Part shown: piece by piece, positions 23,439 through 35,679 of the stretch
How the letters are laid out: each line of letters starts with the position of its first letter
Position numbering within the stretch: position 1 is the first letter of the stretch
NCBI GenBank assembly: GCA_009103225.1
Contig: RHPI01001116.1
Span: 660,814 to 724,813 of the forward strand
Source of the DNA: Chlorokybus atmophyticus
Taxonomy: Eukaryota > Streptophyta > Chlorokybophyceae > Chlorokybales > Chlorokybaceae
Direction of reading: 5' to 3'
DNA length: 64,000 bases
Notes under the pieces: generated by a model
Told to the model about the DNA's origin: nothing
The model's input: only the letters and a program-made list of their open reading frames with translations
The model's database searches: none
Program-made: the position numbers and the translations under genes

Positions 23439-26400
23439 CTATCCAGTTGGGGCCGGATTGAGTTTCCTTTTCTTTGCACTTGCCTTGGCCATCAGCGCTG
23501 TTATCTTGCCAACCAGCTGGTTGATGATATGTCCCGGCGTCGACTCGTCATTGGTCTCTGCGTCCCACGGAATCCACAACTGCGACAAGTGCTTTAGACC
23601 ACCGCAACAAGAAGCCACACACACACACATATGCTTGCTCTAGCGGGCAAGTATGCATCAAGTCGCTGTTCAAAGCAAACATATCTGTGCCTGCAGTGGA
23701 AGTTGCACTTGGTTTTATGAGGTTCCTTGCCATACCTCATACCGCCCAGAAGGGTTGAAGTTGTGCAACTCCAGTGCTCTTGCTGCAACATGGCGTGCCA
23801 ATGCATCCCCCCACATTGCCCTCAACTTCTTCAGTATTGGATGCTCCATGTTGACTTCATTTGTTGCCGTTCCGTCTCGTTCCACTACGTTCCAAGGGTT
23901 GAACTTGTGGTTTTGAACGAGTTCCGCCTCCAGCTGAGAGCACAGTGTGGCTGCCTCCGTGTCAAAGTCAACGCCCTGCTGCTTTTTGTCTTTCAAGGCA
24001 GCCTGCACCAACAATATCATGCTCGGAATGACAAAGGAACAGCGTTGATGGTGGCTGATGAGCAAGCACTGAAACGCACGCCATCCTACAACCACAAGTA
24101 AAGGATCTGTTGCTTGCCTGTATGATCTTGGTGTCAAGCAACCCAAGCCGCCTTACCGCAACCCATCTCATACTGATGGCTTTCTTTATACCCTCTCCAG
24201 TGCGTCTTGCCTCAGCCACCTGGTTGCATTGTCATTAAAAGAGCGCTGCTGCGCTGCTCTACTGCTAACAACCAATTGCTGCAAGGCCACAAACATAACC
24301 AAGCTGTGGCTCACCATGTCCTTGAATTTCTGTTCCTGGACCATAAGCGGCTGCAGCAACTCCTGCGCAAGCTCAGCTTGAAACTTGTAATCTTCTACTT
24401 CTTTTTCTCGTGTTCTTTTGTCTTGTTCAGCAGCAGCCTGCATTGCCATTTGTTGAGCGCGGAAGTACAGCTTCATAGACAGGCAGCCCTGAGGTGGTAA
24501 AGGACACATGGGGCAGCCAATCCGCGTACCAGCTTTTGCTGAATGACGCTGAACTCAGTTTCTTGTTTATCGTTCAACCTGCGGCAGGGTCATGCAGTGC
24601 AGCATCTGAAGATACGTAATACCATGTGATGTATGCCAAAAGACACTGCGCCCACATGCATATTGACATAGTAGTAGTCCACAATTTTGCGACAAGGAAA
24701 CAACTTACCTGCGCAGGTCTTCTTGATATTTGCGGGTGAGTTCTTCGTACTGCTTGTCGTTGCATTGCTGTGCCTGGCCTATGGTGTCCTGGAGCTGCTT
24801 CTCATCGTTTAACCTCTGCTGTTTCTGCTCCAGCTCTTTGTGAAGCCTCGCGCATTCCTCGCTCAAGCGCCTCCTGGCGTCCAAATCTCCATGCTGCAAG
24901 CCAAAGCAAGACCTCAGCAACTGTGGACACTGTCGACACTCTGCCTCATTACACATTTTGCTACTGCATAGCACTACTCTGCACTTCGTGAGCATTTCAT
25001 CATTGACTGGATATGCAAACATGCATTGGCACTCCTTCTGCAATGTCACTTGGACAGGTGGAAAAAGCGCAAAGGCTGTAAGTATACTGCTGCAATAATG
25101 GTCGCCACGTTGTACACGGCACTGCCAGGTTAGGTGACGCTTCTTGCTGCAGATTAACGAACGGACAAGCGGCGTACCGCATGAAATTCTCGCTCTTTGG
25201 CCTGCTTCCAGCTTGTCGTCAGGTCTGCTACATTTCCCTCCAAAGCGTTAATCCTGCCACAGTATGCAAGTCGCTGATTGGTACCCATCAACATTCATGA
25301 AGCTCACAAGCAGACAGTGCATGTTGCAAGATGGAGGGATAGACTGCCTGCAGCCATGTAAGCAATGCCACCGCATCCTTGCAAATCTTAGTGACACAGA
25401 CAAACATCAGCGCAACACAGACAGCATGACACTTACATGTCCTGCATCTGCAACTGACGCATCTTGGCTGCCTGTGCTCTGCGATGCAACTGCTGCTGCA
25501 TCTCCTCGTGCATCTTGCGAAGATTTTCCTCATGCTTGTTCTCCTGCTGGGCCAAGCGTTCAACAAGGTCGCGCTTTCTGCACAAACATGGTATGAAACA
25601 GTCCAACACCTAGACAAGACAAGCAAAACACCATTCGTGCATACTAGTTTTTGGGCTCACACAAAGCACACGCAGCGAACACAATGTATTACTCAATCAA
25701 TGATTTGAAGCTGCTTACTCTCGCTGGTTTCGTGCCATCTCTTGTTCCATCTGTTCCCTTTCGTCCAGCCATTGCCGCTCTCGCTCCACGTGCTGGGCTT
25801 GCTGCCGCTTACCCGCAAGCTCCACCTCGTCTGTGCGCCTTGCTTTCTCTGCCAGCTGGATGCGCCCCTCCCGTACGAGCAAACTGCAACGTTGCAAAGA
25901 TTCTAGCTCAGCGGGTGCAGCGAAGGAGGAAGAGCAAGCATTGACTTACTTGAAGTCGCCAACCTCCCACTTCACAAACTTCTTCAGTGGGTCGAGCTCT
26001 TGCATGTCGGATGGCCTGGCCAAGTACCCATAGAGCTGCAACCATATATTGCACAATCAACAGTCAGACTGACCATGTGCCACCAGCTGGCAGCAGCACC
26101 AGAATTTGCATTCACCAGCTGACAGTGACTCAGCGCGTGTGATGCGGTTGCATGCCAAGAGCAACGGGACAAGGGGAGATCCATACAAGTTATAGTTACC
26201 TCCGTTCCCAGATCTGGTGTCCTGCGCCGCTCATTGAAGTTCTGTCGACCGTGTTTGGTAGATTGAAATGCCTCTTCCGCCCGCTTGGCTTCATCATACC
26301 TGTTGCCAAGCCAGATGACACTTACATGATGCATGTTGCCCAGTGCATGTGTGGCCAGTATTCGTTGCCCGTAGCAAGAGTACTGACCCAAATGCAGTTT

Positions 26401-27493
26401 TTTCAAAGTCAACAAATGCGAAGCCGAGGAAGCCTGTCCGGCCATAAGCTAGCTTCCTGTGAGCCACCTGGAACTTGGCAAAAGCAGCACCAAGCTGCTG
26501 GTTCCCTGTCGCAGTCCCGTAGGAGCCATCCTCGTGTTCTATTCTTGGCAGGTTTTGCACTATGAGTGTGGGAGGCCACACAATACCTGCACCTTCAACC
26601 TGCCATGCAATGAAAGTTTAACGACATCTCGCAGGCAAACATCACGACAAGCAAGCAAAGGTCAAAACTCTGTGTTGCAAACTTGCAATCGCTAGTCACT
26701 CTAACCTTTGGAAGGGCTGTTCGTTCTGAGCGAGTTGATGCGGGTGGCGGGAGTGCGAACGACTTTGGTGTTGGAGTGGGTTTTGGCGCTGCAGACCCCA
26801 GGTATCCATGCCCACAAGCCTTGCGCACTGAAGTCACTACAAGTAACAACACGCCATGTATCAACTGCGTTGAGACATGACAGTCAATCTGGTCGTCCTT
26901 ACCATCATTTGCGCAGCCCAGTATGTTCTTGGCAATGTGTAATGCCAGGCCCACGTGCGCGACTCTGCTGCTGTATGTTTCTTTCGTTGATCTCGACATG
27001 CCATCCGCATGCTGCCAAATGGCATTGTAACTGCTCGTGTCCTCGCCATCTATATAGGAACTGCGTGTCTGAGGGCATATGGGACAGAAGTACCCTCCTT
27101 TTGGCATCGGACCTGCTGTTAAGCCATACTTGTTGCTGTGGAAGTCCTCGGAGATGGCCTGCGCTCTGTCATCCAACTGCACAATTAAGGAAAAGCTGTT
27201 TTGGACATTATGAAGAAGGGAAGAAGGTTGAGAGAGGTTGACAGAATCTTGATGTAGACCTCATCATCGCTGCTGTCGGTGTAGTTTAAGTCTTCCAGGC
27301 TAATCCGTTGCGCAGCAGCGGTTCGTGTAACCAAGCGCACATCTTGCTGCCTTTCAGTAGATTCTGCATCTTCTTGCATGGGTGTCGCAGGTCGCATTGT
27401 GCTCCATGTCGAAGGCTGCAAATACGCTACGCCAGATCCACCATCTGAAGGGGGCTGTCTGCTCCCCCATCCTTGCTGCTGCCAGCTACTCAT
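23439..27493 (-). CDS. FDM/IDN2-family protein (zf-XS, XS, coiled coil, XH), RNA-directed DNA methylation factor
   Basis: Fifteen exons, all phase-consistent: 27493-27260, 27176-26903, 26827-26706, 26599-26388, 26299-26200, 26035-25950, 25883-25719, 25577-25437, 25253-25178, 24893-24709, 24578-24530, 24437-24315, 24219-24118, 24002-23736, 23579-23439; 2277 nt, 758 residues. Order: acidic N-terminus; zf-XS finger (CPICP..., then QHADGMSR and HVGLALHIAKNIL); XS domain from WPPTLIVQNLPRIEHEDG to LYGYLARPSD; a long coiled coil; XH domain (MWGDALARHVAARALELHN, FNPSGRYE, LWIPWDAET). In plants such proteins bind RNA duplexes through XS and support Pol V-dependent methylation. The intron after exon 13 has a GC donor. 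Exon 12 could start 51 nt earlier (24488), giving 775 residues. Family membership is confident; exon 1's GTCTAC donor is weak. Confidence 0.87.
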
Positions 27494-28856
27494 CCTGCAT
27501 GCAGACAGAAAGTGTGATGCAACGCTGCAACAAGCACGCTTGTTCCACTGCGCGACCACCAAGAACAATACTCATGGTCTTGCGAAAGCATCCGACCCAC
27601 CTGGTAAGGTGGTGTCAATCAGGGATCTTCAACTGTCTTCAGACAACAGCAAAGAGAAGCTGCTGCTGTGCATGCGGCTCTGCACATGCTTCTTCTGCCT
27701 ACATGCACTTCTCTCTTCCGAGTGCTTCCAGCATCCTTCAGCAAGGTGAGCGCTGCATGGCAGGTGCCTGCATGCACTGTACTACTTCAGCACAGCGGTA
27801 CGGCCTTGTGCAAGTGACTCCAAAAGGCAACTAGGCAAAACAGAATGGAGACCACAACGAACAACTAGTGCTTTAGCTGATTGTTGCGAGCAAGCTGGTG
27901 ATCAGTGTCAATCACTGACTTGCTGTGCTGAGCATGCGTTTGCCTTTGAAGATAAGTGCTTAGAAGGGCTGTGGGTTGCCTTGCCCTCCATGCATGCATT
28001 GCTCCCCTTACCAATCGTTGACATGTTTTTAACTTAAGATCGCAATGCACTGCCAAAGCTGAGTATGACTGCCTGAACAAGCAGAAAAACCTCTGGCATT
28101 GTTCGACAAACAACCTCACAGTACTAACAGCCAAGAGTTTCCAAAGCGCATGGCGCTGACGTAAACTTGCACAATGCAAGCTTCTTTCTAGAACGTTTGC
28201 TCCTTTACTGTTGCGAAACTGGTTTTAACATTGCTTACAACTGCAGGCAGCTGCGCTTGCAGAGCTCCCTTACCGCTGCTGCTCGAAAAAGACTCAAGCC
28301 CAGCCAACAGAGGCAGAAGCCACCGGTGTGCTTCACTTGCGCTCCAAAGCCAGCAGCAAGGCAACTATGTCACCTCAATGTCGCCCCTTGATGCCGCCTA
28401 AGCAACTACCACAGATTCGCCTCCGCCTCCGCCTCCGCCTCCGCCTCCACCTCCGCCGCCACCACCGCTGACCAAATGCACAAAGCACACAGCATGATCA
28501 ACGCTGAAAACTTGCGTACAATGCATGCGGCGGTGGCGGCGGCGGCGGCGGCGGAGGCAGCTTAGCTGTAAGCGTATGTTGAAGAAAGACAGGCCATCAC
28601 CAACCTGGGACAGCTGAGCCTGCAGTGCTTGTGCTATTTGCTCTGGCGACGTGACGGCGAGGTTTCTGTTCAACTTTGCTTCGCCGCCGCTTGATGGTCA
28701 GTGGCAGGTGAAACGTGCTGTGTGTGTTTTGTGGCCTCTTGGCTGTGTGGAAGAGTGCTATACTGGTGCAGTGATATTGGCCATTTAAGCTGCAAGCAGT
28801 GCAAGTAGAGGGTTGGGGCGTCACCCGCCGGCGTTATTCTAGACTAGTTGTTGGTG
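27494..28856. other. interval between FDM-like gene and RS-rich genes
   Basis: Presumed promoter of the minus-strand FDM-like gene, then non-coding sequence. A minus-strand frame at about 28673-28611 reads NLAVTSPEQIAQALQAQLSQ and ends at a GTTGGT donor-like site; it may be an exon of a small gene divergent from the 28857 frame, but the downstream exon is unclear because of the GGC repeats. Confidence 0.4.
28421..28556. repeat. pair of complementary-like GGC/CCG triplet tracts
   Basis: A CCGCCT/CCACCG tract at 28421-28466 and a GGCGGT/GGC tract at 28528-28556 lie about 60 bases apart and could pair as a GC-rich hairpin. On the minus strand they would encode poly-Gly and poly-Arg/Pro stretches. 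Confidence 0.7.
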
Positions 28857-29477
28857 ATGGAAGACGACAACCCAACAGAGCTGCCGCCGTCGCCCAATTC
28901 TTCAACGCCAGCTGCAGCGCTGGGAAGTGAAGCTGAAGCTAACGCTGGAGCTGGAGGTGGAGCTGGAGCTGGAGCTGGAGCTGGAGCTGGAGCTGAAACT
29001 GAAACTGAAGAACAAGAAGAAGGAGAAGAGGAAGAAGAAGAACAGTCATTTATTTCTCTAGATGCTGAAGCTGCACTTGAACCAGAAATAGACGTTGAAG
29101 CTTCAGCTCAAGCTGAAGGTTCAGCGTCTGCTCGAACTTCAGATTCCGCTTCAGAGCAAGCGCATGAGCTGGCATCCGAGGACAATGGAGCTGACGAAGT
29201 TGATTTTGGACACGATGAGAACGGAGCTGAAGCTGATGTTGAAGAAAACAACAAGGCGTCTCATGGGGACGCGGCAGCGATGGAACCCTTCACCGCTGCA
29301 CAAGAGGTGCCTGCATTGCTCTACGTAGTCCTGTTAGCATTGGCTGTGTATTACTTTCAAAAATCCGATGTGCTGTTGACAACCAGCAAGTCAGCTACAC
29401 CTACTCGGCGTAATCTGTTCTGTGTCACAACACGCTGGCGAGAGCCTGCTGTACCTTTATTCAATCATTCAATTTGA
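28857..29477 (+). CDS. acidic low-complexity protein with a C-terminal hydrophobic segment
   Basis: 206 codons from the ATG at 28857 (MEDDNPTELPPSPNSS). Residues about 25-45 are GA repeats, about 46-65 almost all E/T/Q, then S/E/A/D-rich text to about residue 145. The tail contains ALLYVVLLALAVYYF (about residues 152-168), which could be a membrane anchor. Alternatively the coding region ends at a donor after codon 150 (29306, GTGCCT) and continues into the RS-rich gene at 29632, in which case the hydrophobic part is intron. No family recognised. The codon periodicity and long open frame support coding for the first 150 codons. Confidence 0.5.
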   Translation: MEDDNPTELPPSPNSSTPAAALGSEAEANAGAGGGAGAGAGAGAGAETETEEQEEGEEEEEEQSFISLDAEAALEPEIDVEASAQAEGSASARTSDSASEQAHELASEDNGADEVDFGHDENGAEADVEENNKASHGDAAAMEPFTAAQEVPALLYVVLLALAVYYFQKSDVLLTTSKSATPTRRNLFCVTTRWREPAVPLFNHSI

Positions 29478-29631
29478 TCAGTTACCTTCAGGAAGTTATA
29501 CCTCAAAACCATGTTTGAATGTAGTGGATGCAACACCCTACGCCAGTGTTGTTATGTCTTTGTAGTTATAGCGAGTAAGTTCGTATTGTTGTCGATAGGA
29601 TTCTCCTGGCTCCAGCAAAGAAGAAGGCGAG

Positions 29632-30995
29632 ATGAGTGATGCTTCAGCGGCTTCTTCTTTGTCACGACCTCCAAGCCCGCAATCGCCGCTGCTGAAGCGA
29701 AAAGCGCCAGTCTCAAACACACGCCAAGCGAGCCCCAAACGGCAGCGAAGCAGGCACGCACCCAGTCCAATCAGACACCCGCAGCCAATCAGAAGAAGCC
29801 CCAGGTTGATCATTACTACTAGTAGTGTTGTGTGCATTGTGTCCTTACATAGCTTATACTTGAGCTTACTGTGGTGTGCCAATGCTCGAGAAGGAGATCT
29901 GCAGTTCTACAGCACCGCAGCCGTACGCCACCGCGATGGCAGCCCACCAGGTCTCCATCACCAGCCACCATGCTTCGCCTGCGGGAGGCGGCAGCCAAGC
30001 ATGTTTACGAGCCTGCACCGCTTCCTGTGCGCCGGCGCCGCAGTCCGAGCCCCATCATGCGAAGACAAGTCGTGCGCCCCGTTAGCCCCGTCAGGAGGGT
30101 AGGCATGTCTACTGCCAACATGGATGCATTGTGATGCATACAAAAATGCATCCCACACTGTGTGAGGCACACTCAACTGCAGTGCACAATAAGGCTATTC
30201 TGTCGTTGTGGAGAAGCTTCATGACAAGAAGTTGCGTACACAGTGCCGGCGCATTCGTGCTATTGACTGGAGGTTAATGCCTGCAGGTGGTCATGGATGA
30301 AGGTGAAGTTGAAGAGCTGTTCAGAACAGCTCTGAAGAATGCTGCGTTGGAGAAGCGCCCGCCCTTCAACATCTCACTCATCAACGACCGCATGCGTCTT
30401 CTCAACCGGCGCTATGACGTGCGCCACACATCCTTCGGTAGCTTTGCGGCTATGGCGACCCATTTTGAACGCAAGGGGCTGCTTGCCACCCGCCGAGACA
30501 GGCACAGCGTGGTCATAGTTGGCAGCAAGTAAGTGGCTTAGGGGACGTCCTCACACTTCCAAGCGTTTGTATGTTGTGGTGTTTGCATGCTAATACATAC
30601 TTTGCAGATACTTCCCCAAAGGCTCTTCCCCACTTCCTCACTTGAAGAAGCGACCAGGCCGTGCACCTTCACAATCACTTTCACGTGCCCGATCAAAGTC
30701 ACAATCACGGTCGCGATCACCTGTGCACGCACGCAGCAAATCTCCCTCCGTGTCCTCCCTCTCAGCCGACAGGCGCAAAGCGTCCCCCACCTCAACGTCG
30801 CAATCCTCTTCACCCGCGCGCAGAAAACGGCGCTCACCTTCCAGCTCATCCTCATCGCCGCCGCGGCGACGGCCGCCCTCATCCTCCTCATCCGAAGATG
30901 AAGTCCGCAAGAGGCCCCTCTCCTCCAGCCCCTCCAGCTCCTCAGATTCATCGCTACCAAGACGACGGCGAAGGCGCTCAGAGGTGCTGACTTGA
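29632..30995 (+). CDS. RS-rich nuclear protein with possible LOTUS/OST-HTH-like domain
   Basis: Four exons, 29632-29804, 29894-30098 (or from 29891), 30287-30528, 30608-30995; 1008 nt, 335 residues, phases consistent. Residues 1-125 are basic and S/P/R-rich (RRRRSPSPIMRRQ, RPVSPVRR). Exon 3 is a compact domain, ALKNAALEKRPPFNISLI then YDVRHTSFGSFAAMATHF, whose pattern (helix, I..I..RMR, YD.R..SF.SF, E.KGLL, V.V) resembles OST-HTH/LOTUS winged helices. The C-terminal 125 residues are RS/SR repeats ending RRRRRRSEVLT. RS proteins usually act in splicing or nuclear RNA handling; LOTUS domains bind RNA or helicases. The start could be further upstream if the acidic frame at 28857 is part of the gene. 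The domain call is tentative. Confidence 0.62.
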
Positions 30996-31899
30996 CCTTG
31001 ACGGTGCCTTACTTCATGTGTCCTTACGCTCATGTGACTCTCAGTTTGTACTAACCCATTGTCCACTGCAGAGCTCAGGCCTGTAGCCACCAAATGATAG
31101 ATGTCATTTGCATGAGCAAGTGCGCGATGAAGAGACGAAGGGTGCATAGCAGCCTTATGTGGGCCCGCTGCCAGCCTGCCAGTGCGCTGCACAGAGCCGA
31201 CTGCATGGCTGCACGCTGCACAGAGCAGTGTCTGAAGGGTCAGTTGCGGCCAATGCATGAAGCTGATCAGATCAGCTGCATAGGCATGTGCACAGCTTTC
31301 AAGCGAGCATGCCAATCATGCGCACTGCCTTGCATTGTGCATGTTCAGTGACCTGCTCCATTCACATGCGTTGATGGGGTTTCCAGTACGTCCGCTGCGT
31401 CTAGTGCGGTGATGCCGCCGTGGTGGTGTGTTGAAGGTTCTGACTGCGCCTTGCTGCATGTCCTTCATGATTGCGTGTGCATGCGAGTTCAGGCCGCAAT
31501 AGTCAAGTGCTTAACCATTTTGTCAAGTTGACCATGATGTGTACACGCGGCATGCTTGGATACTGCGTTGCGGCATCTTTCCGAATGAATCCGTATGCAT
31601 AGAGGGGGTATGTCAGTATGTCCGCATGCAAAGTGTGACAAGCATAGTGACATGCCTGTGACAACTTGACTGTGGGCATTGTTTGTTCGGTGTGGCAACA
31701 CAACCACAACAATGCCAAGCAGGTGGATTCATACACTACCTCGCGCATATCATGCACATGCATGCTGACATAGTAGCACACCCCTCTTGCACGTACATCA
31801 CATTGACGATACAGTCGTACACTACATGTGGATTGCAGCAGCAAATGCGTCATTACAACCGCTACCTATAGCAATGCGCAATCTGCAAGGTTGTTGTTG
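30996..31899. other. gene-less interval
   Basis: 3' flank of the RS-rich gene and sequence with only short frames. No recognised gene or repeat. Confidence 0.4.
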
Positions 31900-32640
31900 G
31901 CAGCGGCAGTGAGATAACAGCACTCGCAATTTCCTCAGTATTTCGGCACATAGCGCTATTGTAAATCATACAAATAGTTTCATAACGAGTGAGTGTAACC
32001 CTATTAGCATTAGTCATATAATTGATTAAGAAGTGCCATTCTTTTTACGTTGTCGCTTGCTCCAAACCATGATAGTGTCAGAGTGCGGCATGTTGGATAT
32101 GCTTGCAAATGACAATACCTACATCATCGGAAGTTCTATCCTATCATAGTGCCGCGAAATCTTGTTAAACTGTAGCGGCTAAAATGTCAATTCTCTTGTC
32201 AAACATCACTGGAAAGCATAATAGTTTTTGCCAAATATTGAATTACAATTTCGTAAAACAGCCTGCTTGAGTTATTTTTTGAGAAGATTTTGTGACGCTA
32301 CAATACTGATGACACTTCATAACGCTTTATGTCCAATATCTATCGAAAGGCTTTTGTTGTCGTTAACAATTTTTATATGACATTTTGTATCATAATGTCA
32401 TGTACGCTATACAATTTGAAAAAATAGTATCATGAAACCGTTCTACTGAGAGCTTGACAAACCCCTTTGATGTGAATCCCGTGAATGAGCCAATAAAAAC
32501 AATTCCTAAAAAGACATGATACAAGCAATATGGTTATAAGGGTTATTCATTGGTTTTTTAACAATATATCAATGGTGATTACCAAATCAGTTTTAATCGG
32601 TAACCAAGCAAGGTGTTATTGTGTGTGCATAGCATCAAGG
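31900..32640. other. AT-rich island of different composition
   Basis: About 740 bases with long A/T runs and few GCATGC words, in sharp contrast with both sides (for example, 32160-32420 is dominated by TTTTG, AATATT and ATAATG words). No open frame of note and no recognisable organellar gene. It could be an inserted organellar or transposon-derived segment, or an AT-rich matrix-attachment-like region. Confidence 0.55.
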
Positions 32641-32831
32641 TGCTGGTGTGTGTAGCAGGTTGCAACTTGCAAGTACACAATGCGTCTATGTGAAACAAAC
32701 AACAGACTGCTACACTATAGTTTTGTTCCTATGTACTACATCTATCTGGTAGTGTCACTTCCTTCCCCCTTCGCAGCGACATCAGCGAGCAGCTTAGGCA
32801 TGCTGCATGCGTGCATTCGAGTCTGATCTAT

Positions 32832-34656
32832 ATGGACGCACCGGCGGCGGCGGCCAAGGACGAGGGCGAGGACATGGACAAGCAGGAGGAGGCGATGACT
32901 AGCGACGGGGTGGCTGCCGACATACATGGCGACCAGTCCACCGCCGACGCCGGCTTTAACCGTGCACAGTGCGCCGATGACACCGCTTGTCAAGCAGGAG
33001 TCGCCAAGTGAGGGCCTTGCTCTGCCCCATCATATGTGGTGCTTCTATGCATACGACCAAGCCTTTGGCAGTCTGCACCTGGAAGCTAGCAACGCTTGTC
33101 AGAATTGAGTCCAGCAAGAGCATGGTCATGCTCTTGCTCGTATGCTCTCTCTCGCTCTCTCTCGACTTTTTATCTGTTTGCAAGCTGCTTGCTTTAGGCA
33201 CAGTGCGGCAAGACGTTGGGTAATCAATGAGTGCTTGCTTGTAATTGACCATACGCAAGCATTGGCTGTTTTCCCCGACTGTCACACAGTCATGCAGCGG
33301 AATTGAATTAGCGTTCTCAAGGCTTGCATGTCTCGTTGTACCGACTGTGCAATGCAGTCAGTGCGTCAACATGTGCTGTAGTGGGAGAAAGTTGCGTGCA
33401 TGACAGACATGTTGATGTTGTGTGCACAGGCAGCAAGGAAAGCACGCACTGCACGCAGTTGGTAGATATCCTTGATCTGGTTGAAGAACACGGATGGTCA
33501 TTGTTGGACCAGGTACACATAATCATGAATCCCAAGATTACCACAGTTTGCCTTCGAGTGAAAGGAGCTCTATATATGCTGCTGTGATGCTGTTGCTTGA
33601 GTGTGCTTACGCATATATGGTGTGCGCATGCGCATGCGTGTGTACGTGTGCACAGGCATGCGCATGCGCCTGCGTCTGTGCATGTAGAGAGCATGACTGC
33701 ATAAAAGAATACCAACGGCACGAATGTGTCTTTGTTCTGTGCAGGTTTATGCAGCGAGACTGGCGCTGCGCGACAGAGTGCGGGACTTCAACAGGGTATG
33801 GCGCAACATCCAATGCACGGCGGAGCAGTTCGTAGCTTTATGTGGCTCCTTCGCGTGCTCTTACGTACGCGAGTTGACTGTTGTTGTGACCGACCCCGCT
33901 GTGTGTCTTGACAAGTGGAGTTGTGTGAGACAGATGCCGTGGCTGAGTCGTCTGACTGTCGAGTTCAAACCCTTCCCTTTGGACCCAACATCGACCCGAT
34001 TGAGCGGTTGATCCATGAGTGCGCAAATGGTTGGATACACAACTCTCTATTCACCTGGAGCGTGCGATGGGCCAAGTGCCTGATTGCTAATTGTTAGACT
34101 TCACCCTCTTGATGAACAGCAACATCGAGCATCTGGCGTTTGACCGTCGTCCCAATATTGCATATGATGTTGTTAATGAGTCTGACGATGACATCCACCC
34201 CAAGGACAAAGAGGTTCACGTGTTGGGTTCGGGGGCACTCCCCCTGTTGAAGACGCTCACGCGCGCGAGCGCCTTCCCGGTCGCGATCGATCACGACAAC
34301 ACGCGGCTGAAGAATCTTTGCCTTGGCTGCACCCGCGGGATCACCTCTCTCCCCATGTCAAAAAGTAGCATTCAGGTGGCTTTATCCGAGATGGATTTTG
34401 TTATGATCGGCCGCGCGCACCAGTGTCGATTGTATGGTATTGATGACTCGCTGATCCGATTGCGTGTGATGGATCTCCAGAATGTTGGCTTCGTACATGA
34501 TGACGAGATCCCGCCTCCCTCCAACGACGGCGTGTTCATTTCGCCTGGTGCCGTCCACTGCATCTCAGAAGACCGTGTGGCCTCCACTTGCGTAGATAGT
34601 TCACATGAGGTTCACCGCCGAAAGACGTGGCTTTCCAAAATTGAAGTACAGTTTTG
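32832..34656 (+). pseudogene. F-box/LRR-like gene with frame breaks
   Basis: Exon-like pieces with matching phases: 32832-33007 (acidic, MDAPAAAAKDEGEDMDKQEE), 33434-33512 (CTQLVDILDLVEEHGWSLLD) and from 33745 (VYAARLALRDRVRDFNRVW...). The second and third pieces resemble an F-box (P/L-x-I-x-L-V...V...R..W) followed by a strand-rich region with LRR-like motifs (LTVVVTDP, WLSRLTVEF). The frame stops at 34009-34011; coding character continues in other frames (to 34096, then 34103-34656 with HLAFDRRPN, LKNLCLGCTRG, LRVMDLQNVG). At least two frame changes or unrecognised introns are needed to join them. It may be a decayed gene or a real gene with introns I could not place. The substrate is unknown. 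Confidence 0.45.
33112..33137. repeat. near-perfect 26-bp palindrome
   Basis: GCAAGAGCATG and CATGCTCTTGC flank a 2-base centre, inside a presumed intron of the F-box-like gene. A short cruciform-capable sequence with no obvious role. Confidence 0.6.
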
Positions 34657-35679
34657 AGGAAATGTTTGCCCAACATAAACGCGAGGCACAGAGGTTGTAT
34701 GACGAAGAAGTTGAGAGCCTTGCATGAAGCAAGTTCGGTGGAGACTTGACAACGTAGACAGGTATATGGGACATTTTCTAGAGTAGAAATTCACATCTCT
34801 GGCAGCGCTTTGCTGACAAGTTTGTGGACACGCATCACTGCCAGAGCAACTGGAGGACATACGATCGGCGATTGCCAAGTTGTAATTACTATTATCTTTT
34901 TGCTGCTGATGACGTCGCTTATAGAGGTGGAGTGACTTATTCATGCCACTTTCATAGGCGTGAGCAGCTTTGGCGGTACGTTGTACATAACATTGTTGGT
35001 TTCTGTTCTAGAACATACAGTACCAAACATGCACGCAACATCTGACTGCCTGTGGAGATTGTGCAAACGGTAAGTGAGTATGTATACTTGTGCTGAACCA
35101 GATTCTGCATACTCTAGTAGTAAGTGATGTTTATCGCATCATTCCCCCCTCCTGTGTCTGTCCTGCATGTCCCTGCTGCAGCGCAGCAACATCACACGCA
35201 CGCATCTGCACACAAGCATAGCCCAAGCCTGGTAGAATAGCTGGTCCAGCCTGATTACCCCCCACCTAAGACACGCGCAGGCTTGTGTGCGGTTGCCTAC
35301 TGCTTTCATGTGCCCGAGACAGGTCAGAGACCATGCCGTTGTTGCTTGCTGTTGACTACTGCATCCGCGGTACACACAGCATGCCACCTTGCCATGCTAG
35401 CTGTTGTAGCAGCGTATCGGTTGGAACAACACCATGCATGCTGAGTGCCACTTGATTTGCCTTGCATGCTCCAGGTAGTGTTTAATAGTGAAAAGAAATC
35501 CGCATCAACAATCATCTCTCTGCTTTATATGTCGATAGTTTACTACAGCATTATGGCATTACTCCGCTAAGATGTATCTCAATAATACAGAGTCGTCTAC
35601 CGTTCAAAGATGACTGACAGACGGGGATGGGTTTACTGAGCGACTACACTTCCGCAACTAATGTTCGCAGTTTCAGTCC
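34657..35679. other. gene-less interval
   Basis: No recognised gene, repeat or RNA on either strand; only short frames. Confidence 0.4.
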
